Below are positions 44,301 to 56,668 of a stretch of DNA of 64,000 bases, piece by piece. The first letter of the stretch is position 1; the number at the start of each line of letters is the position of its first letter. The notes beneath the pieces are model-generated. The model was not told the origin of the DNA and ran no database searches. It saw nothing but the letters and a program-made list of their open reading frames with translations. Origin of the DNA: Papaver somniferum (taxonomy: Eukaryota; Streptophyta; Magnoliopsida; Ranunculales; Papaveraceae); contig NC_039358.1 in NCBI RefSeq assembly GCF_003573695.1, forward strand, positions 235,799,560 to 235,863,559. Direction: 5' to 3'. The translations under genes and the position numbers were made by a program.

Positions 44301-45239
44301 TTCTTCTTTAACTCCGGATATCCTAGGATGATGTCTGTAATCAAGTCACCAAACATTACTCTGCATATTCACCATAATCCATACATAAACTTACATAAAA
44401 GCAATTAGTATCACCAAAAAAAAAAAACATCGACTACTTTTTCTTGAACTAAATTTATGAACGTAGTCCCTTAAATATGCCAGAAAACTAAAAATTAAAA
44501 ACTTTGTGTATCCAACTAAGATCAATTATTAGTTCTAGACAGTAATACCAAATACTAGAATTTTTACATTGCTCTATATATTCCCCGTCAATCTACATAT
44601 ATATAAAGCAACCCATAAAATATCGAATACTTTTTCTATGTGTAGACCTAAGATGTATAAGTTATAATTTTATCTTCATAAGTAGGGTTGAATTTCTAAC
44701 GTACAGTCCCTTAAGCAGGCTAGAATTTCTACATATCAAAAGACAATATAACGCATCACCGGATAGGGTTTACAGGAAGTGATTTCTTGTGTTCCTAGTT
44801 AATTAGGTTCAAACAAATTATTACTCGATCTAGCTAGTAAATAAAACAAAGATTGGGGGTATGGAGGTTATACCATTCTTGTTCTTCAATAAAGTGTCTC
44901 GATATTCAACGTACGAGTAAGTTCATATGATCGATCCGAGTAGTTTTCGAGTCCAAGGGTTAGAGTAGGTTATCGTGCTTCTATACCTTAGAGTCCCCTA
45001 ATTTTACCAAAAACGATAACGCAAGCGGCTCTCTTTCTTCTGAAATACATGCCCTGCGGTTTCCTGTTATTAAAAGACCATAATAAGATAGCAGCCAGTC
45101 AGGTAATGGGAGCACCTTCTATATTTAAACTCCAAATAATATAGCAACCAAGACCCATAATTATTTTAGCACCTTCTACATTTCGATCTATCCCACCACC
45201 ACCTTGTCATCCCAATTGCTATAAGGACGTTGATCTCGG
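44301..45239. other. Leader/promoter remnant of the F-box pseudogene and flank
   Basis: Holds a spliced-leader-like exon end on the minus strand (GAAGAACAAGAATG before a GT, about 44875), matching copies at 19.0 and 33.8 kb, and AT-rich sequence. Nothing coding is seen at 44950-45239; the 5' part of the plus-strand F-box fragment that starts at 45240 is missing. Confidence 0.4.
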
Positions 45240-45453
45240 GTGGTGTGGGGGAATTTGTACCTGTGTCATTATTATTATTACATAAAGCAAGGGGAAGGAA
45301 TGATGGATATTTGGGTATTGGAGAAGAAAAATATGAGTAACTACAGACGTAATACTTGTTTGAAAAAGCGCACCAACTTTAACTCTTTTACATGGATTAG
45401 AAGGTTCACCGGAAAATGGGATAAAGGCAGAACTCGCTTATTGTCCCGAACAG
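45240..45453 (+). pseudogene. F-box-like C-terminal fragment, first part (interrupted)
   Basis: Plus-strand frame WGNLYLCHYYYY, EGMMDIWVLEKKNMSNYRRN, then FNSFTWIRRFTGKWDKGRT resembles the end of an F-box-associated domain (the GxLYL...DIWVLE pattern). It is cut at 45453 by a Tat LTR. The frame resumes at 62289, after the second copy of the target duplication AACAG, with ILLWHNHVLSCYDPATFKK. An in-frame TGA at 45231-45233 lies upstream, and no F-box is found there, so the gene was already truncated or lost its 5' part. Confidence 0.7.
45338..45453. repeat. 116 bp host segment duplicated at both Tat LTRs, left copy
   Basis: Starts TAACTACAGACG and ends CCCGAACAG. The same 116 bp, with a single visible change (AAAATGGGAT here, AAAATAGGAT there), lies at 61576-61691 before the right LTR. 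It is F-box exon sequence, not element sequence. Confidence 0.92.
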
Positions 45454-45586
45454 TGTAGTTGCGGAAAATCCCACAACTACACCCAAAGAAGTGATAAGAA
45501 CACTAAGTCTAAGTCATGAAAATAAACTCAAACATTAATGATATTATACACCCCTTGACACTAGATATGATCTTCACACAAGCTTT
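45454..45586 (-). repeat. Left Tat LTR, first part (split by Athila)
   Basis: Starts TGTAGTTGCGG, preceded by target duplication AACAG (45449-45453). It is interrupted at 45586 by the Athila element and continues at 56669-57110. It matches 61692-61824 of the right LTR closely. Confidence 0.9.
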
Positions 45587-47156
45587 TGATAAGTGCATAA
45601 TTCATATGATTGTAGTGTCCATTCCATACTTGTTTTAGCTATTATTCTTGCATATTTTCGTATTATTACTCTTGTTTTCTCTTGTTTGCCTCTATTAGGT
45701 GAATCATCCAAAAAGGAGCTACAAAGTGCTGAAAATAGCTAGGAAGAGAAGTATTCCAAGTATCCAAGTGCCAAAGTCCAAGAGAAGTGGAAGAAAAGCG
45801 ACAAAAAGGAGCAAAACGCTCATAATCAAGAGAAGGGCCAAAGACCGATCTTAACTCATTCAAATTAAGGATTTCTCATCACCATATTGAATATAATTGA
45901 AAAATAAAAAGAATTCAGAAAGAATGAGGTCATTCCGAGTTCGGATGAAGAAGTTGTGGCCAAAACAGTTTTGATTGAATACCGAAGATAGTGCAGTCCG
46001 TGAACTGGGTTTGCGGACGGGGTTCACAGACTTATTTCCGAAAATATCTGCTGGATTTTGAAGTTTTCGGACTGGGTTCGCGCACTTCGCAAAGGGGAAA
46101 CGTGCATTTACTCCTTGGAAGACCTAAGGGCACGTTTGGGATCGTTATTCCGTTATTTTGGGTCGGATTCTTGAACCAAACCTAATACGTGAAGGCCAAG
46201 CAATGTAAACCTATAAAAAGGTATTAGGTTATGTGGAATAATATCATACAATATATCACTAGGTCACGAAATTGTTAGGGTTTGGAGAGAAGAAACATCA
46301 CACAGAGCGATTATCAATCGTAACGTTATCCCTTACTTTTCTCATATGTATATCATGGATGTTTCTACATCCATGAGTAGCTAAACACCTATTGATTGAG
46401 GATGAATTCTAAGTTGTAAACAAGATTTTGAGTTATTATATTAATCTACTTTGAAGTTCTTCATATGATTATCGTTTGTTTATACTATTTGAATATTTAT
46501 GATTGATTGATAGATTGTCTAGGTGGCCAACTGGATGATTTGTTGATTCAATCTATTGCTAGAATTGAGTTAGGAGATAAGTAATCGTCGAATAACCTTT
46601 ACACAAGTAGAGAACACGAAACCTTGCAGAGGGATTCTGTGGAGCGCTTGTGTGTATAAACAACACTAAAAAGTGGACCTTCAGCTAAGAGTCTAACTAT
46701 TAGGATCAACCTATAAATTCACAAAAGACAAAGCATTTGACCTAATTACACCTTGAGTGAGCTACTATTAGGTGGTTAGGCGAGTAGAATCTGGTATTGG
46801 AGAGCTTCCGTATTCAGTGATAAAAGGAATTTAGGGAACAACACTGAGCTAGCTTTTATTCCACGGTTGGTGATAATCTATGATTAACGACAAGTACGAA
46901 AGTATAATAACTCATTGACGGTTTATATGCGAAGAAGGATTCCTCGATCATATCTCTCTCTATTAATTACAATAAAATTTAATTTGCTTTGATTATTTAT
47001 TTTGTTCACAATCTAAAACAAACCCCCCCCCCCTTGTGACACTTTGACAACTAAAACTCACTGCTCTTCGTGGGAACGATCCTTACTTCCATTATACTAC
47101 CAGTTAATTGTGTGAAAATAAGATTATTAATTTGATTGCACTCACGACATGCATCA
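45587..47156 (+). repeat. Athila 5' LTR
   Basis: Begins TGATAAGTGCATAATTC and ends GACATGCATCA. A TATA box CTATAAAAAGG lies at 46211-46221. Upstream of it, words GTCCGTGAACTGGGTTTGCG and GGACTGGGTTCGCGCAC (46000-46090) form loose inverted repeats. A C-run occurs at 47022-47034. Short ORFs inside are not genes. Confidence 0.92.
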
Positions 47157-47161
47157 AATTT

Positions 47162-47179
47162 TGGCGCCGCTGCCGGGGA
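47162..47179 (+). promoter_or_regulatory. Primer binding site, tRNA-Asp
   Basis: TGGCGCCGCTGCCGGGGA starts six bases after the LTR and matches the complement of the 3' end of plant tRNA-Asp, with one mismatch (C for T). This is the usual Athila primer. Confidence 0.9.
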
Positions 47180-47239
47180 GCAGTCGGTAGCTTTAGTTGT
47201 TATTTTTGTTTTTATTTATTTCTTTTTGGTTTTTAACTT

Positions 47240-48657
47240 TTGTTTTCTAGATTTTTGTTTCAGGTACTATATCTTTGGTTAATGCTCAAAGAGGGCAGAC
47301 CGAGTCCAATACGTCTTCGATCCGGCACTCAACTAAAGGAATTCATTCGAGCGGTTAACACTCGGCTTCCTCCTTCTTCATCAAGTGAGTTCGCAGATTT
47401 AGACATAGACGAAGAAGCAATGGGTGATCGTACACTCAAGGACCTAGCTTCTCACAAGCTCGACACACAACAATGGTGTATCCAAACTAACTCAACTTTC
47501 GAGATCAAGTCGGGGTTGATTAGAGAGTTACCAAAGTTTCATGGCATGGTGAACGAGGATCCAAACAAACATCTTATGGACTTCTATACCAAAGTCATGG
47601 CCATGCTTCCACCGGAGACTAATGAGAATGGAGAAATGTTGAAAGATTTTCCGTTCTCTTTGGCGGGCAATGCTAAGGAATGGTTGTATTATTTTCCTTC
47701 CGGAAGTGTCACAACATGGAATGGGTTGAAAAAACTTTTCCTCGAGAGATATTTTCCCGCATTAAAGGATACTCAACTTCGCAAGGAAATTTGTGGAAAA
47801 AAGCAAAATGTGGGAGAGTCCTTGTATGAATGTTGGGACCGATACAAGAGATTGGTGGCAAACTGTCCACACCATCAATTCAGTGATGTTTTGATACTCC
47901 AATACTTCTACGAAGGTATTCAACCAACTGATAGATCTCTTCTTGACGCCGCTGGTGGTGGTGCACTAGTGAATAAGACGGTGGCTCAAGCTACCGAGTT
48001 GATTGAAAGTATGGTTGAAAACTCGCAACAATTCTACACAAGAGATGAACCAATAGTTAGACGAGTGCATGAAGTTAGTGATTCATCATCATATCTTGAA
48101 CAAAGGATGGGGAGCATGGAAAGGGTAATGCAACGAATGACAGCAGTGATCATTCCTACTTATGAAGAAGAGTCTGAACATGTGAATGATGTGTTCCTTA
48201 ATCAGAGTCCAGGGTATGATCCATACTCTAATACTTACAATCCAGGTTGGAAAGAGCACCCTAATTTCAGTTATGCTAACAAGCAAGTTGCAACTCCTAA
48301 TCCATATGCAAGACATGGTGGTTTTCAAAACAGTTTCAGCAACCACAACAAGCTAAAGATCAGGGAACTTCTATTGATCATAAGTTCAACATGCTACTGC
48401 AAACCATGCAGGGTGTTGTATCTACAACACAGAGTCTCAAGGAAACAGTTCAACAAAATAAACAGAAAGCTGAACAAAATCAATTAAAAACTGATAATCC
48501 TATTAGGGATTTACATACTCAGATGGGACAATTGACCACGGATGTGAATCAGCTGAAGGAAAAAGCTTCAACAACGTTTCCATCAAAACCGTTTGGGAAT
48601 CCAAGAGAGCATCTCAAAGAAGTGACTTTAAGATCCAAAGCAACAATAAGAGGTTAA
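47240..48657 (+). pseudogene. Athila gag
   Basis: The frame encodes the Retrotrans_gag region: ELPKFHGMVNEDPNKHLMDF, FPFSLAGNAKEWLYYFPSGS, FLERYFPALKDTQLRKEI, GESLYECWDRYKRLVANCPH. The N-terminal part before about residue 20 may be noncoding. A frameshift near 48345 moves the rest (HKFNMLLQTMQGV-type coiled coil, 48391-48657) to another frame, and a stop follows at 48655. Gag forms the capsid of the retrotransposon particle. Confidence 0.85.
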
Positions 48658-49486
48658 TAACGTCATTGAAAAGGAAGTAGAAGAGGAAACCGTCCCAAAG
48701 GAAAAGCCAACCTCAAACTGCCAACCTAAGGACACGGTTCCCACTTTTACGATACCACCTCCTTTCCCTAGTCGCTTTGCTAAATCCAAGAAGCAAGCTC
48801 AAGACAAGGAGATCATGGATATTTTCAGAAAGATCCACATCAACATTCCATTTATTGAGGCCATCAAAACCGTACCCAGGTATGCCAAGGTTTTGAAGGA
48901 TTTGTGCACAAGGAAGGATAGGTTGATTGCTAATGAGATTACTCAAGTGGACGAAAGTGCTACAGCTATGTTACTTAAGAAGATGCCTACAAAGTGTGAA
49001 GATCCTGGCGGCTTCACAGTTCCCGTTACCATTGGTAACCGACGATTCGAGCGTGCTTTGCTTGATTTGGGAGCATCCATAAGTGTTATTTCAGCCGATG
49101 TTTATAATTCTTTGAATCTCGGACCTTTAAAACAAGTCCAATGTATATCATAAGGGAGTCGTGGAGGACGTGTTAGTTCAAGTGAATCAGTTAATCTTTT
49201 CGGTTGATTTTTATATTGTGGATATGCACAATGGAGATAATTTTTCATCTACTTCGTTACTTCTTGGGAGACCGTTTATGAAAAATGCAAAGACGAAGAT
49301 TGATGTTGATAGTGGTGCAATCACTATGGAATTTGATAAAGAGATCATACGGTTCAATATCTTTGAAACCATGCGTTATCCTAGTGATGTCCACTCAGCT
49401 TTCTCCATTAATGTTATTGGTTCGTTAGCGCAACAAATGTTTGATTTGAATGCTGAAGATGAACTTGGAGTTGTGTTACAATAATA
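48658..49486 (+). pseudogene. Athila protease region
   Basis: Contains FRKIHINIPFIEAIKTVPRY (the Athila gag-protease junction) and FERALLDLGASISVISADVY (the aspartic protease DLGAS-type active site). A frame break near 49150 is followed by SLLLGRPFMKNAKTKIDVDS. A stop at 49482-49484 separates it from reverse transcriptase. Confidence 0.85.
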
Positions 49487-51612
49487 TTGATTTGGACATT
49501 CACGGGAAACCGTACCTGGACGTTAATATAGCCAACGATCTAGTGGAGATGTGTGGTGCTTTAACATCACTACAAGAAGCAAAAATGGGTAATATTTCTT
49601 ATATTTCTTTACCCATAACTAATGAGGTTCCTTTACCTTCTATTGTGCAGGCACCGAAACTAGAATTGAAGCCACTTCCAGACCACCTAAAGTACACATA
49701 CTTGGGTGACAAAGAAGAACTTCCGGTGATCATTACAAAGAACCTCACCCCAGTACAAGAAGAACGTCTCCTTAGGGTTCTGAAAGAGCACAAAACGGAT
49801 ATTGGTTGGACAATTGTTGATATTAAAGGCATTAGTCCATACATGTGCATGCATAGAATCCTAATGGAAGATGATTTTAATCCAATACGTGATGCTCAGC
49901 GTAGGCTTAACCCCCCAATGATGGAGGTCGTGAAGAAAGAGATCCTCAAATTGCTAAGTGTGGGGGTGATTTACCCAATTTCTGACAGCAAATGGGTTAG
50001 CCCAGTAGAAGTGGTGCCTAAGAAATCAGGTGTCACTGTTGTTAGAAATCAAGATGATGAACTTGTTTCTACAAGAGTTCAGACAGGATGGAGAGTATGC
50101 ATAGACTACAGAAAGCTTAATGTCGCAACCCGAAAGGATCACTTTCCTTTGCCTTTCATTGATCAGATGTTAGAGAGGCTAGCGGGACATTCATATTATT
50201 TCTTTTTGGACGATTATTGGGGCTACAATCAGATTGTTATTGCACCGGAGGATCAAGAGAAAACTACTTTCACTTGTCCTTTTGGTACGTTTGCCTATAG
50301 ATGAGTGCCGTTTGGTCTTTGCAATGCGCCTTCCACTTTTCAGAGGTGTATGGTTAGTATATTTTCTGACTATGTGGAGCGCATTATTGAGGTATTTATG
50401 GATGATTTTAGTGTTTATGGTGATTCATTTGATATTTGTTTACAAAACCTTGAACTTGTGCTTAAAATATGCATCGACACTAATCTTGTTCTTAATTGGG
50501 AGAAATGTCACTTTATGGTAAACCATGGCATAGTGTTCGGTCACATCGTGTCCTCTCGAGGGCTTGAAGTTGACAAAGAAAAGATAGATTTGATAAGAAA
50601 CTTACAATATCCCACTTCGGTGAGGGAAATTCGTTCTTTTCTTGGTCATGCAGGTTTCTACAGGCGGTTTATCAAGGATTTCTCCAAAATCTCAATGTCG
50701 ATGTGAAAATTATTGCAAAAAGAGGTTATTTTTGACTTCATCAAGGAGTGCAAGGATGCCTTTGATAAATTGAAAGAGTTGTTGACAACTGCACCAATTA
50801 TCAAGTCACCGGATTGGAGTTTACCATTTGAATTAATGTGTGATGCAAGTGACTATGCAGTTGGAGCCGTTTTCGGTCAAAGAGTAGACAAGTTGTTTCA
50901 TGTGATTTATTATGCATATAGGACCCTAAACGATGCACAAATCAACTATTCTACCACCGAGAAAGAATTTTTGGCTATAGTGTTTGCACTAGAAAAATTT
51001 AGATCATATTTGGTGGGTTCAAAAGTGGTTGTATATTTTGATCATGCAGCACTTAGGTACCTACTAAAGAAGAAAGAAGCTAAGCCAAGACTAATACGGT
51101 ATATTCTACTATTACAAGAATTTGATTATGAAATAAAGGATAAAAGAGGTGTTGAAAATACTGTTGCTGATCACCTTAGTAGACTTATTGTTTCCGAAGA
51201 AGAACTTCCTTTACAAGATCGTTTTCCAGATGAACAACTTTTCTCAATTGAAGATTCAACACCTTGGTACGCGGATATAGTGAACTACTTGGTTGAAAGA
51301 CAAGTACCTAGTACAATGTCTAATTTTCAAAAGCTTAAGCTTAAGAAAATAGCCAAGCAGTACGGGTGGGATGAGCCCTACTTTTGGAAATACGGTTCTG
51401 ATCAAATCATCCGCAGGTGCGTACCTAATTCTGAATTTCAATCCATTCTTACTTTTTGTCATACTTATGCATGTGGTGGTCACTTTGGTTCTAAACGTAC
51501 CGCTTTCAAAGTACTTGAAAGTGAATTTTATTGGCCTACCCAATTTGAGGATGCATATATTTTTTGCAAATATTGTGATAGATGTCAGCGAACTGGCAAT
51601 CTAGGTGCTTGA
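49487..51612 (+). pseudogene. Athila reverse transcriptase, RNase H and integrase zinc finger
   Basis: The reverse transcriptase has WRVCIDYRKLNVATRKDHFP, FLDDYWGYNQIVIAPEDQEK, VPFGLCNAPSTFQRCM and the VFMDDFSVYG catalytic box. It then runs through FLGHAGFYRRFIKDFSKIS to RNase H ([49 protein letters not shown]). The integrase HHCC zinc finger follows ([22 protein letters not shown]). In-frame stops occur at 50302-50304 and 50704-50706, and at 51610-51612. Confidence 0.92.
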
Positions 51613-53201
51613 AATCAAATGCCACTCAATCCTATTCTCAACGTAGAGATTTTTGATGTGTGGGCCATAGATTTATGGGTCCTTTTGTCAATTCTTATGG
51701 AAAATATTATATACTTCTTGTTGCGGATTATGTGTCGAAATGGGTGGAAGCTAAAGCCACCCCTACTAATGATTCTCAAGTTGTTTGTGAGTCTGTGAAG
51801 GAATATATTTTCTCTAGACATGGTACACAAAGAGTGGTTATCAGTGATGGAGGTTCGGATTTTCATAAATACTTTCATTTTCTACTCAAGAAGTACAACA
51901 TAACACACAAGGTTGGTACGCCGTATCACCCACAAACTAGTGGGCAAGCCGAAATCTCGAACCGTGAGATTAAATTCATTCTTGAGAAAACCGTAAACAC
52001 TACACGGAAAGATTGGAGTTATAAGCTTAATGATGCACTATGGGAATATAGTGTTGGGTACAATAATCAAAAACAAAGAAAAATCAAATAAGCAAAAGTT
52101 ATTGATACTTAGCTCCTTTATAATGGAAGTGATTGCTTTGACGAAACGAACAAGCTCCCCGTATCTCCGCAACAGCAACAAGGCAAAACTTTGGAAAATA
52201 GAGTGAGTCACGTGTTCAACACGCTGTCCTTAAGACATTAGCGCCCGGCTACACTCAAGAGTGATGCTATAGCCCTCACAGGACGGATATCTCCAGGATA
52301 AAACACCCTAATACACCTACTACTAGCATATGTAGTAGATGCTCAACTTGAGCTTGGCAACTCGGAAAAAACCGTTAAGGAAAATCGCGAATGCTTAAAA
52401 ACCGCTATAAAATATTTTCCCTTAGGGGTCCCTGTAAAATATAGAGAAACCCCTTTCCCCCAGATTTTACAAAAGTAGTGAATTTCTTTATATAATTGAC
52501 AAATACAACTTAAGAAGAAAAACTCCCCGATGTGGGACTAAAAGGTTTATATAGTTTCTTAAAACTACTAAAAATTGGAAACTCCACGATGTGGGACTAA
52601 AAAGTTTCATTCACAAAATAAAACAATATATTATAATTTTTTTATTAAAACTTTAAAAAATTATTTTTTTATTAATCGTTTTCCAACATATAGAACGGCG
52701 TACAAGACACTAATTGGTATGTCTCCATATCGGTTGTTTTATGGCAAAGCTTATCATCTTCCGGTTGAACTTGAACAGAAGGCATATTTGGCGACAAAGA
52801 TGTGCGACATGAATTATGACAATGGGGGGAAACAAAGGAAGCTACAACTCAATGAGCTAGTGGACATACGTAATGATGCATACGAGAGTTCTCGTATCTA
52901 CAAGGAAAAGACGAAGCTTTTCCATGACAAGATGATTTATCGAAAGAATTCTTTTGTGGGAAAAAAATTTCTTTTATTTAATTCTCGTCTTAGACTGTTT
53001 CCTGGGAAGCTAAGGTCCAGATGGATTGGACCGTTTGTTGTTACTAATGTTTTTTCTTATGGTGCAATTGAAATTTATATTCTTAGAGATGGAACAAGTT
53101 TAAAGGTGAACGGACATAGATTGAAGACATATTATGAAAGCATTGCTTATGTGAACATGGAAGAAATTGAGCTTCATGATTTACTTCCTCTGGAGGAGTA
53201 A
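51613..53201 (+). pseudogene. Athila integrase core and C-terminus, split by a solo LTR
   Basis: A frame change near 51670 is followed by [30 protein letters not shown] and [20 protein letters not shown], the integrase catalytic core. At 52051 the frame is cut by a solo LTR. After it (52694 on) come [20 protein letters not shown] and [20 protein letters not shown], ending DLLPLEE at 53201. The reading frame would be continuous without the insert. The acidic residue of DNGSxF reads DGGSDF here, a change near the active site. Confidence 0.88.
52052..52688. mobile_element. Solo LTR (TGTTGGG...CCAACA family), copy 2, inside Athila integrase
   Basis: It starts TGTTGGGTACAATAATC and ends CGTTTTCCAACA, with a perfect target duplication TATAG (52047-52051 and 52689-52693). 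Homologous to 42140-42862. It has an extra segment (TACACTCAAGAGTGATGCTA, about 52249-52268) absent from copy 1 and lacks part of copy 1's amplified region. Confidence 0.95.
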
Positions 53202-54265
53202 TTGAAAGGAAAGCCAAGTCGGGCTGGGGACATTAAACTAAGCGCTAAATGGGAGGCAACCCATCAGTTTTGTATCTCTATCCCTTTTGTTTTTAGTTTT
53301 ATTAGTTTTGCATATCATATCTTGCATTCCCTTCTTAGATTTTACAAAGTCTTATATCAATAATGAAAGTTTTGACAAATTCTCGTCAGAAAATTCTGAC
53401 TGCACACTTGTTACGAAAACAGCTCTCGAGACTTCATATGGAGTCCGATTTGATTGGTTGACCCCAACTTTTAAAGAATACAGACATACATTTCTTTTCC
53501 AAAAAGAAAATCGGAATTCGTAATCTGTTAAGTTGGAGCGATAGGCCTAGACATTTGAGTTTCGGAATTTTTCCAGAACTTTTTCAGATTGCATGTCAGT
53601 CAGTCCGGAGGCCATAAAAGTCAGACCGTATATTGAAACAGTGTGAAATTTTGACACCTTATAGAAATGACATAGGAGAACTACTTTCGTTTAGGATGTT
53701 TTCCTAATTCCCTATCCATTGGTACAGTTTTTGAGTTGTTCAGGGATGTTATGTCAGAAATCAGAATTTTCGGTTCTAAACATTGAGGACAATGTTGAGT
53801 TTAAGTGTGTGGGAGCATCTAGTATCATAATTTACGCATACACTTAAAAAAAAATCATACTGTTTGATTTCTTTCATTCTTGAGACTTCATCTTTTGAGT
53901 TAATTATGAGCTATTTAGGATGACATTCGAAACCTTTTAAGGTTGAAACAATTCTTACAGCTATAGATTAAGTTCCACTTTATCATTCCACAATCCTTAA
54001 TTAATATACGTTCATAATTGAATGCGAAACTATGGTAGTTGTTTGAAAGAGTCCTCCTCGCAATAAATCATTACTGAATCACTTTCTTTTTATTTTTGCA
54101 GTTTTATGTTTCTCTAAAGTGATTTGGTGGGATCCTGATACCGCCGTGAATGTTGTAGCAAGGTAATCATTGGTTGAGCATATAAAAGCCTCATAAGACA
54201 ATTGTCTTACACTCTTAAAGAGTAAAGAGTGAGCCGGGAAAAAAAATAGAAAAAAAAAAGAAAAG

Positions 54266-54312
<47 letters not shown>

Positions 54313-55087
54313 GGCTCCTCTTCATTTCTCGACACCAATAAATGATAGGTCCGGAACCATATCATCATTATATAGCAATTCAAAGAGACTATTGATGAGG
54401 TTCTTGACACTTGGATAGCAGTATGTGTGAAACGTTGTCCCTGTCTCCGTCGCCTAAGCAAGCGTGGAACGCAACATCTAAGGCAACTATCATGTACTTG
54501 CTGAAAAGGAACATGCGCTTAGAGTATCTAATCATGTGGTCGAGTTTAAGGGTGCTTCTCTCAACTAGTGCGCTATAAATATATATCCTTTGACGACATT
54601 CATACAAGTATTGTGGGTAATATCTTTCACTTAAATAAACACTTGCACACTTCACTTTTCCATTTCCATTCTCTTATCTATCCATGTGATTTCAGTATGC
54701 GAGTGTTGTGATAAACGTTGCAACAAGTAAAATGACTATCTTAGTGGAGTTTTCCAATCAGGTTGAATGACACACGTAAGTAATTACTTATGTGTGATGA
54801 TTGGAATGTATGGAGCTAAAGAACTTATGCAAGCTAATTATTTGGCTTTTTGCTTTGTGTCTATCCTTAGTGGTTCTTCCAAGGCGAGAAATTGGAGTAG
54901 GTTTTGTGGGTATACCTCTTGTAATCCCTCACGAGACTATAACTCGTCCACTAGGGACACCTAGGGGTTTAAAGGCATGTTATTCATGCTAAGAGTAACC
55001 GTATCCTAACGACATGGAGTTGTTGTATTTAGGATTAGTTTTATTTAGTTTTCTCGAGGACTATAAAAATCTAAGTGTGGGGGAATT
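53202..55087 (+). other. Athila 3' noncoding region
   Basis: Starts with AAGCGCTAAATGGGAGGCAACCCATC, broken by mismatches, a feature I know from the 3' untranslated part of plant Athila-type elements. It includes an (AT)n microsatellite at 54270-54308 and ends with the purine tract before the 3' LTR. No ORF with env-like features (signal peptide, several membrane segments) is supported. Confidence 0.6.
54270..54308. repeat. AT microsatellite
   Basis: A pure (AT)n run within the Athila 3' region. Confidence 0.9.
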
Positions 55088-56668
55088 TGATAATTGCATA
55101 ATTCATATAGTTGTAGTGTTCATTCCATACTTGTTTTAGCTATTATTCTTGCATATTTTCGTATTATTACTCTTGTTTTCTCTTGTTTGCCTCTATTATC
55201 TGAATCATCCAAAAAAAGATCTACAAAGTGCTGAAAATAGCGACGAAGAGAAGTATTACAAGTATGTAAGTGCCAAAGTCCAAGAGAAGTGGAAGAAAAG
55301 CGACAAAAAGGAGCAAAACGCTCATAATCAAGAGAAGGGCCAAAGACCGATCTTAACTCATTCAAATTAAGTATTTCTCATCACCATCTAGAAGAGAATT
55401 GAAAGATAAAAATAATTCAAAAATAATTAGGTCATTCCGAGTTCGGATGAAGAAGTTGTGGCCAAAACAGTTTTGATTGAATACCGAAGATAGTGCAGTC
55501 CGCGAACTGGGTTTGCGGACGGGGTTCGCAGACTTATTTCCGAAAATTTCTGCTGGATTTTGAAGTTTGCGGACTGGGTTCGCGCACTTCCCAAAGGAGA
55601 AAAGTGCATTTACTCCTTGGAAGACCTAAGGGCACGTTTGGGAACGTTATTCCGTTATTTTGGGTCGGATTCTTGAACCAAACCTAATACATGAATGCCA
55701 AGCAATGTAAACCTATAAAAAGTTATTAGGTTATGTGGAATAATATCATACAATATATCACTAAGTCACAAAATTGTTAAGTTTTGGAGAGAAGAAACAT
55801 CACTCGGAGCGATTATCAATTGTAACGTTATCTCTTACTTTTCTCATATGTATATCATGGATGTTTCTACATCCATGAGTAGCTAAACACCTATTGATTG
55901 GGGATGAATTCTAAGTTGTAAACAAGATTTGAGTTATTATATTAATCTACTATGAAGTTCTTCATATAATTATCGTTTGTTTATATTATTTGAATATGTA
56001 TGATTGATTGATAGATTGTCTATGTTGCCAACTGGATTGATTTGTTGATTCAATCTATTGTTTGTATTGAGTTAGGAGATAAGTAGTCGTCGAATAACCT
56101 TTACACAAGTAGAGAATATGAAACGCTGCAGAGGGATTCTGTGGAGCGCTTGTTTGTATAAACAACACTAAAAAGTGGACCTTGACCTAAAAGTCTAACT
56201 AATAGGATAAACCTATAAATTCACAAAAGATAAAGCATTTGACCTAATTACGCCTTGAGTGAGCTACTACTAGGTGGTTAGGCGAGTCGAATCTGGTATT
56301 GGAGAGCTTCCGTATTCAGTGATAAAAGGAATTTAGGGAACAACACTGAGCTAGCTGTTATTCCACGGTTGGTGATAATATATGATTAACGACAAGTAGA
56401 AAAGTATAATAACTCATTGACGGTTTATATACGAAGAAGGATTCCTCGATCATATCTCTCTCTATTGATTATAATACAATTTTATTTGCTTTGATTATTT
56501 ATTTTGTTCACAATCTAAAACAACCCCCCCCCCCCCCCCCCCCCCTTGTGACACTTTGACAACTAAAACTCACTGCTCTTCGTTGGAACGATCCTTACTT
56601 CCATTATATTACCAGTTAATTGTGTGGAAATAAGATTATTAATTTGATTGCACTCACGACACGCATCA
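55088..56668 (+). repeat. Athila 3' LTR
   Basis: Begins TGATAATTGCATAATTC and ends GACACGCATCA. Nearly identical to the 5' LTR with scattered substitutions and small indels, so the insertion is fairly recent. It carries a longer C-run (56523-56545) than the 5' copy, possibly an assembly or sequencing artefact. Confidence 0.92.

Larger units (their letters stand above)
45587..56668 (+). mobile_element. Athila-type Ty3/gypsy retrotransposon inserted in the Tat LTR
   Basis: Long near-identical LTRs (45587-47156 and 55088-56668), a tRNA-Asp primer site, gag, protease, reverse transcriptase/RNase H, integrase, a long noncoding 3' region and a purine tract (GTGTGGGGGAATTT, about 55074-55087) occur in the standard order on the plus strand. 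Flanking 5 bp are GCTTT (left) and ACTTT (right), a target duplication with one change. Several stops and frameshifts, and a solo LTR inside integrase, show that it is dead. A candidate env-like gene, known in some Athila elements, is not visible. Confidence 0.93.

Noticed and set aside
45991..46185. Short ORFs in the Athila LTRs (also 55493-55687, 45666-45863, 55120-55365)
   Set aside because: They recur in both LTRs at equal positions but lack any domain and cross promoter sequence; LTR noise.
52575..53201. A 208-residue protein starting [10 protein letters not shown]
   Set aside because: Its first third is solo-LTR sequence read through; only the part after 52694 is integrase.
53202..55087. 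Athila env-like gene
   Set aside because: No frame shows a signal peptide, membrane segments or length comparable with env-like ORFs; only short fragmented frames exist.
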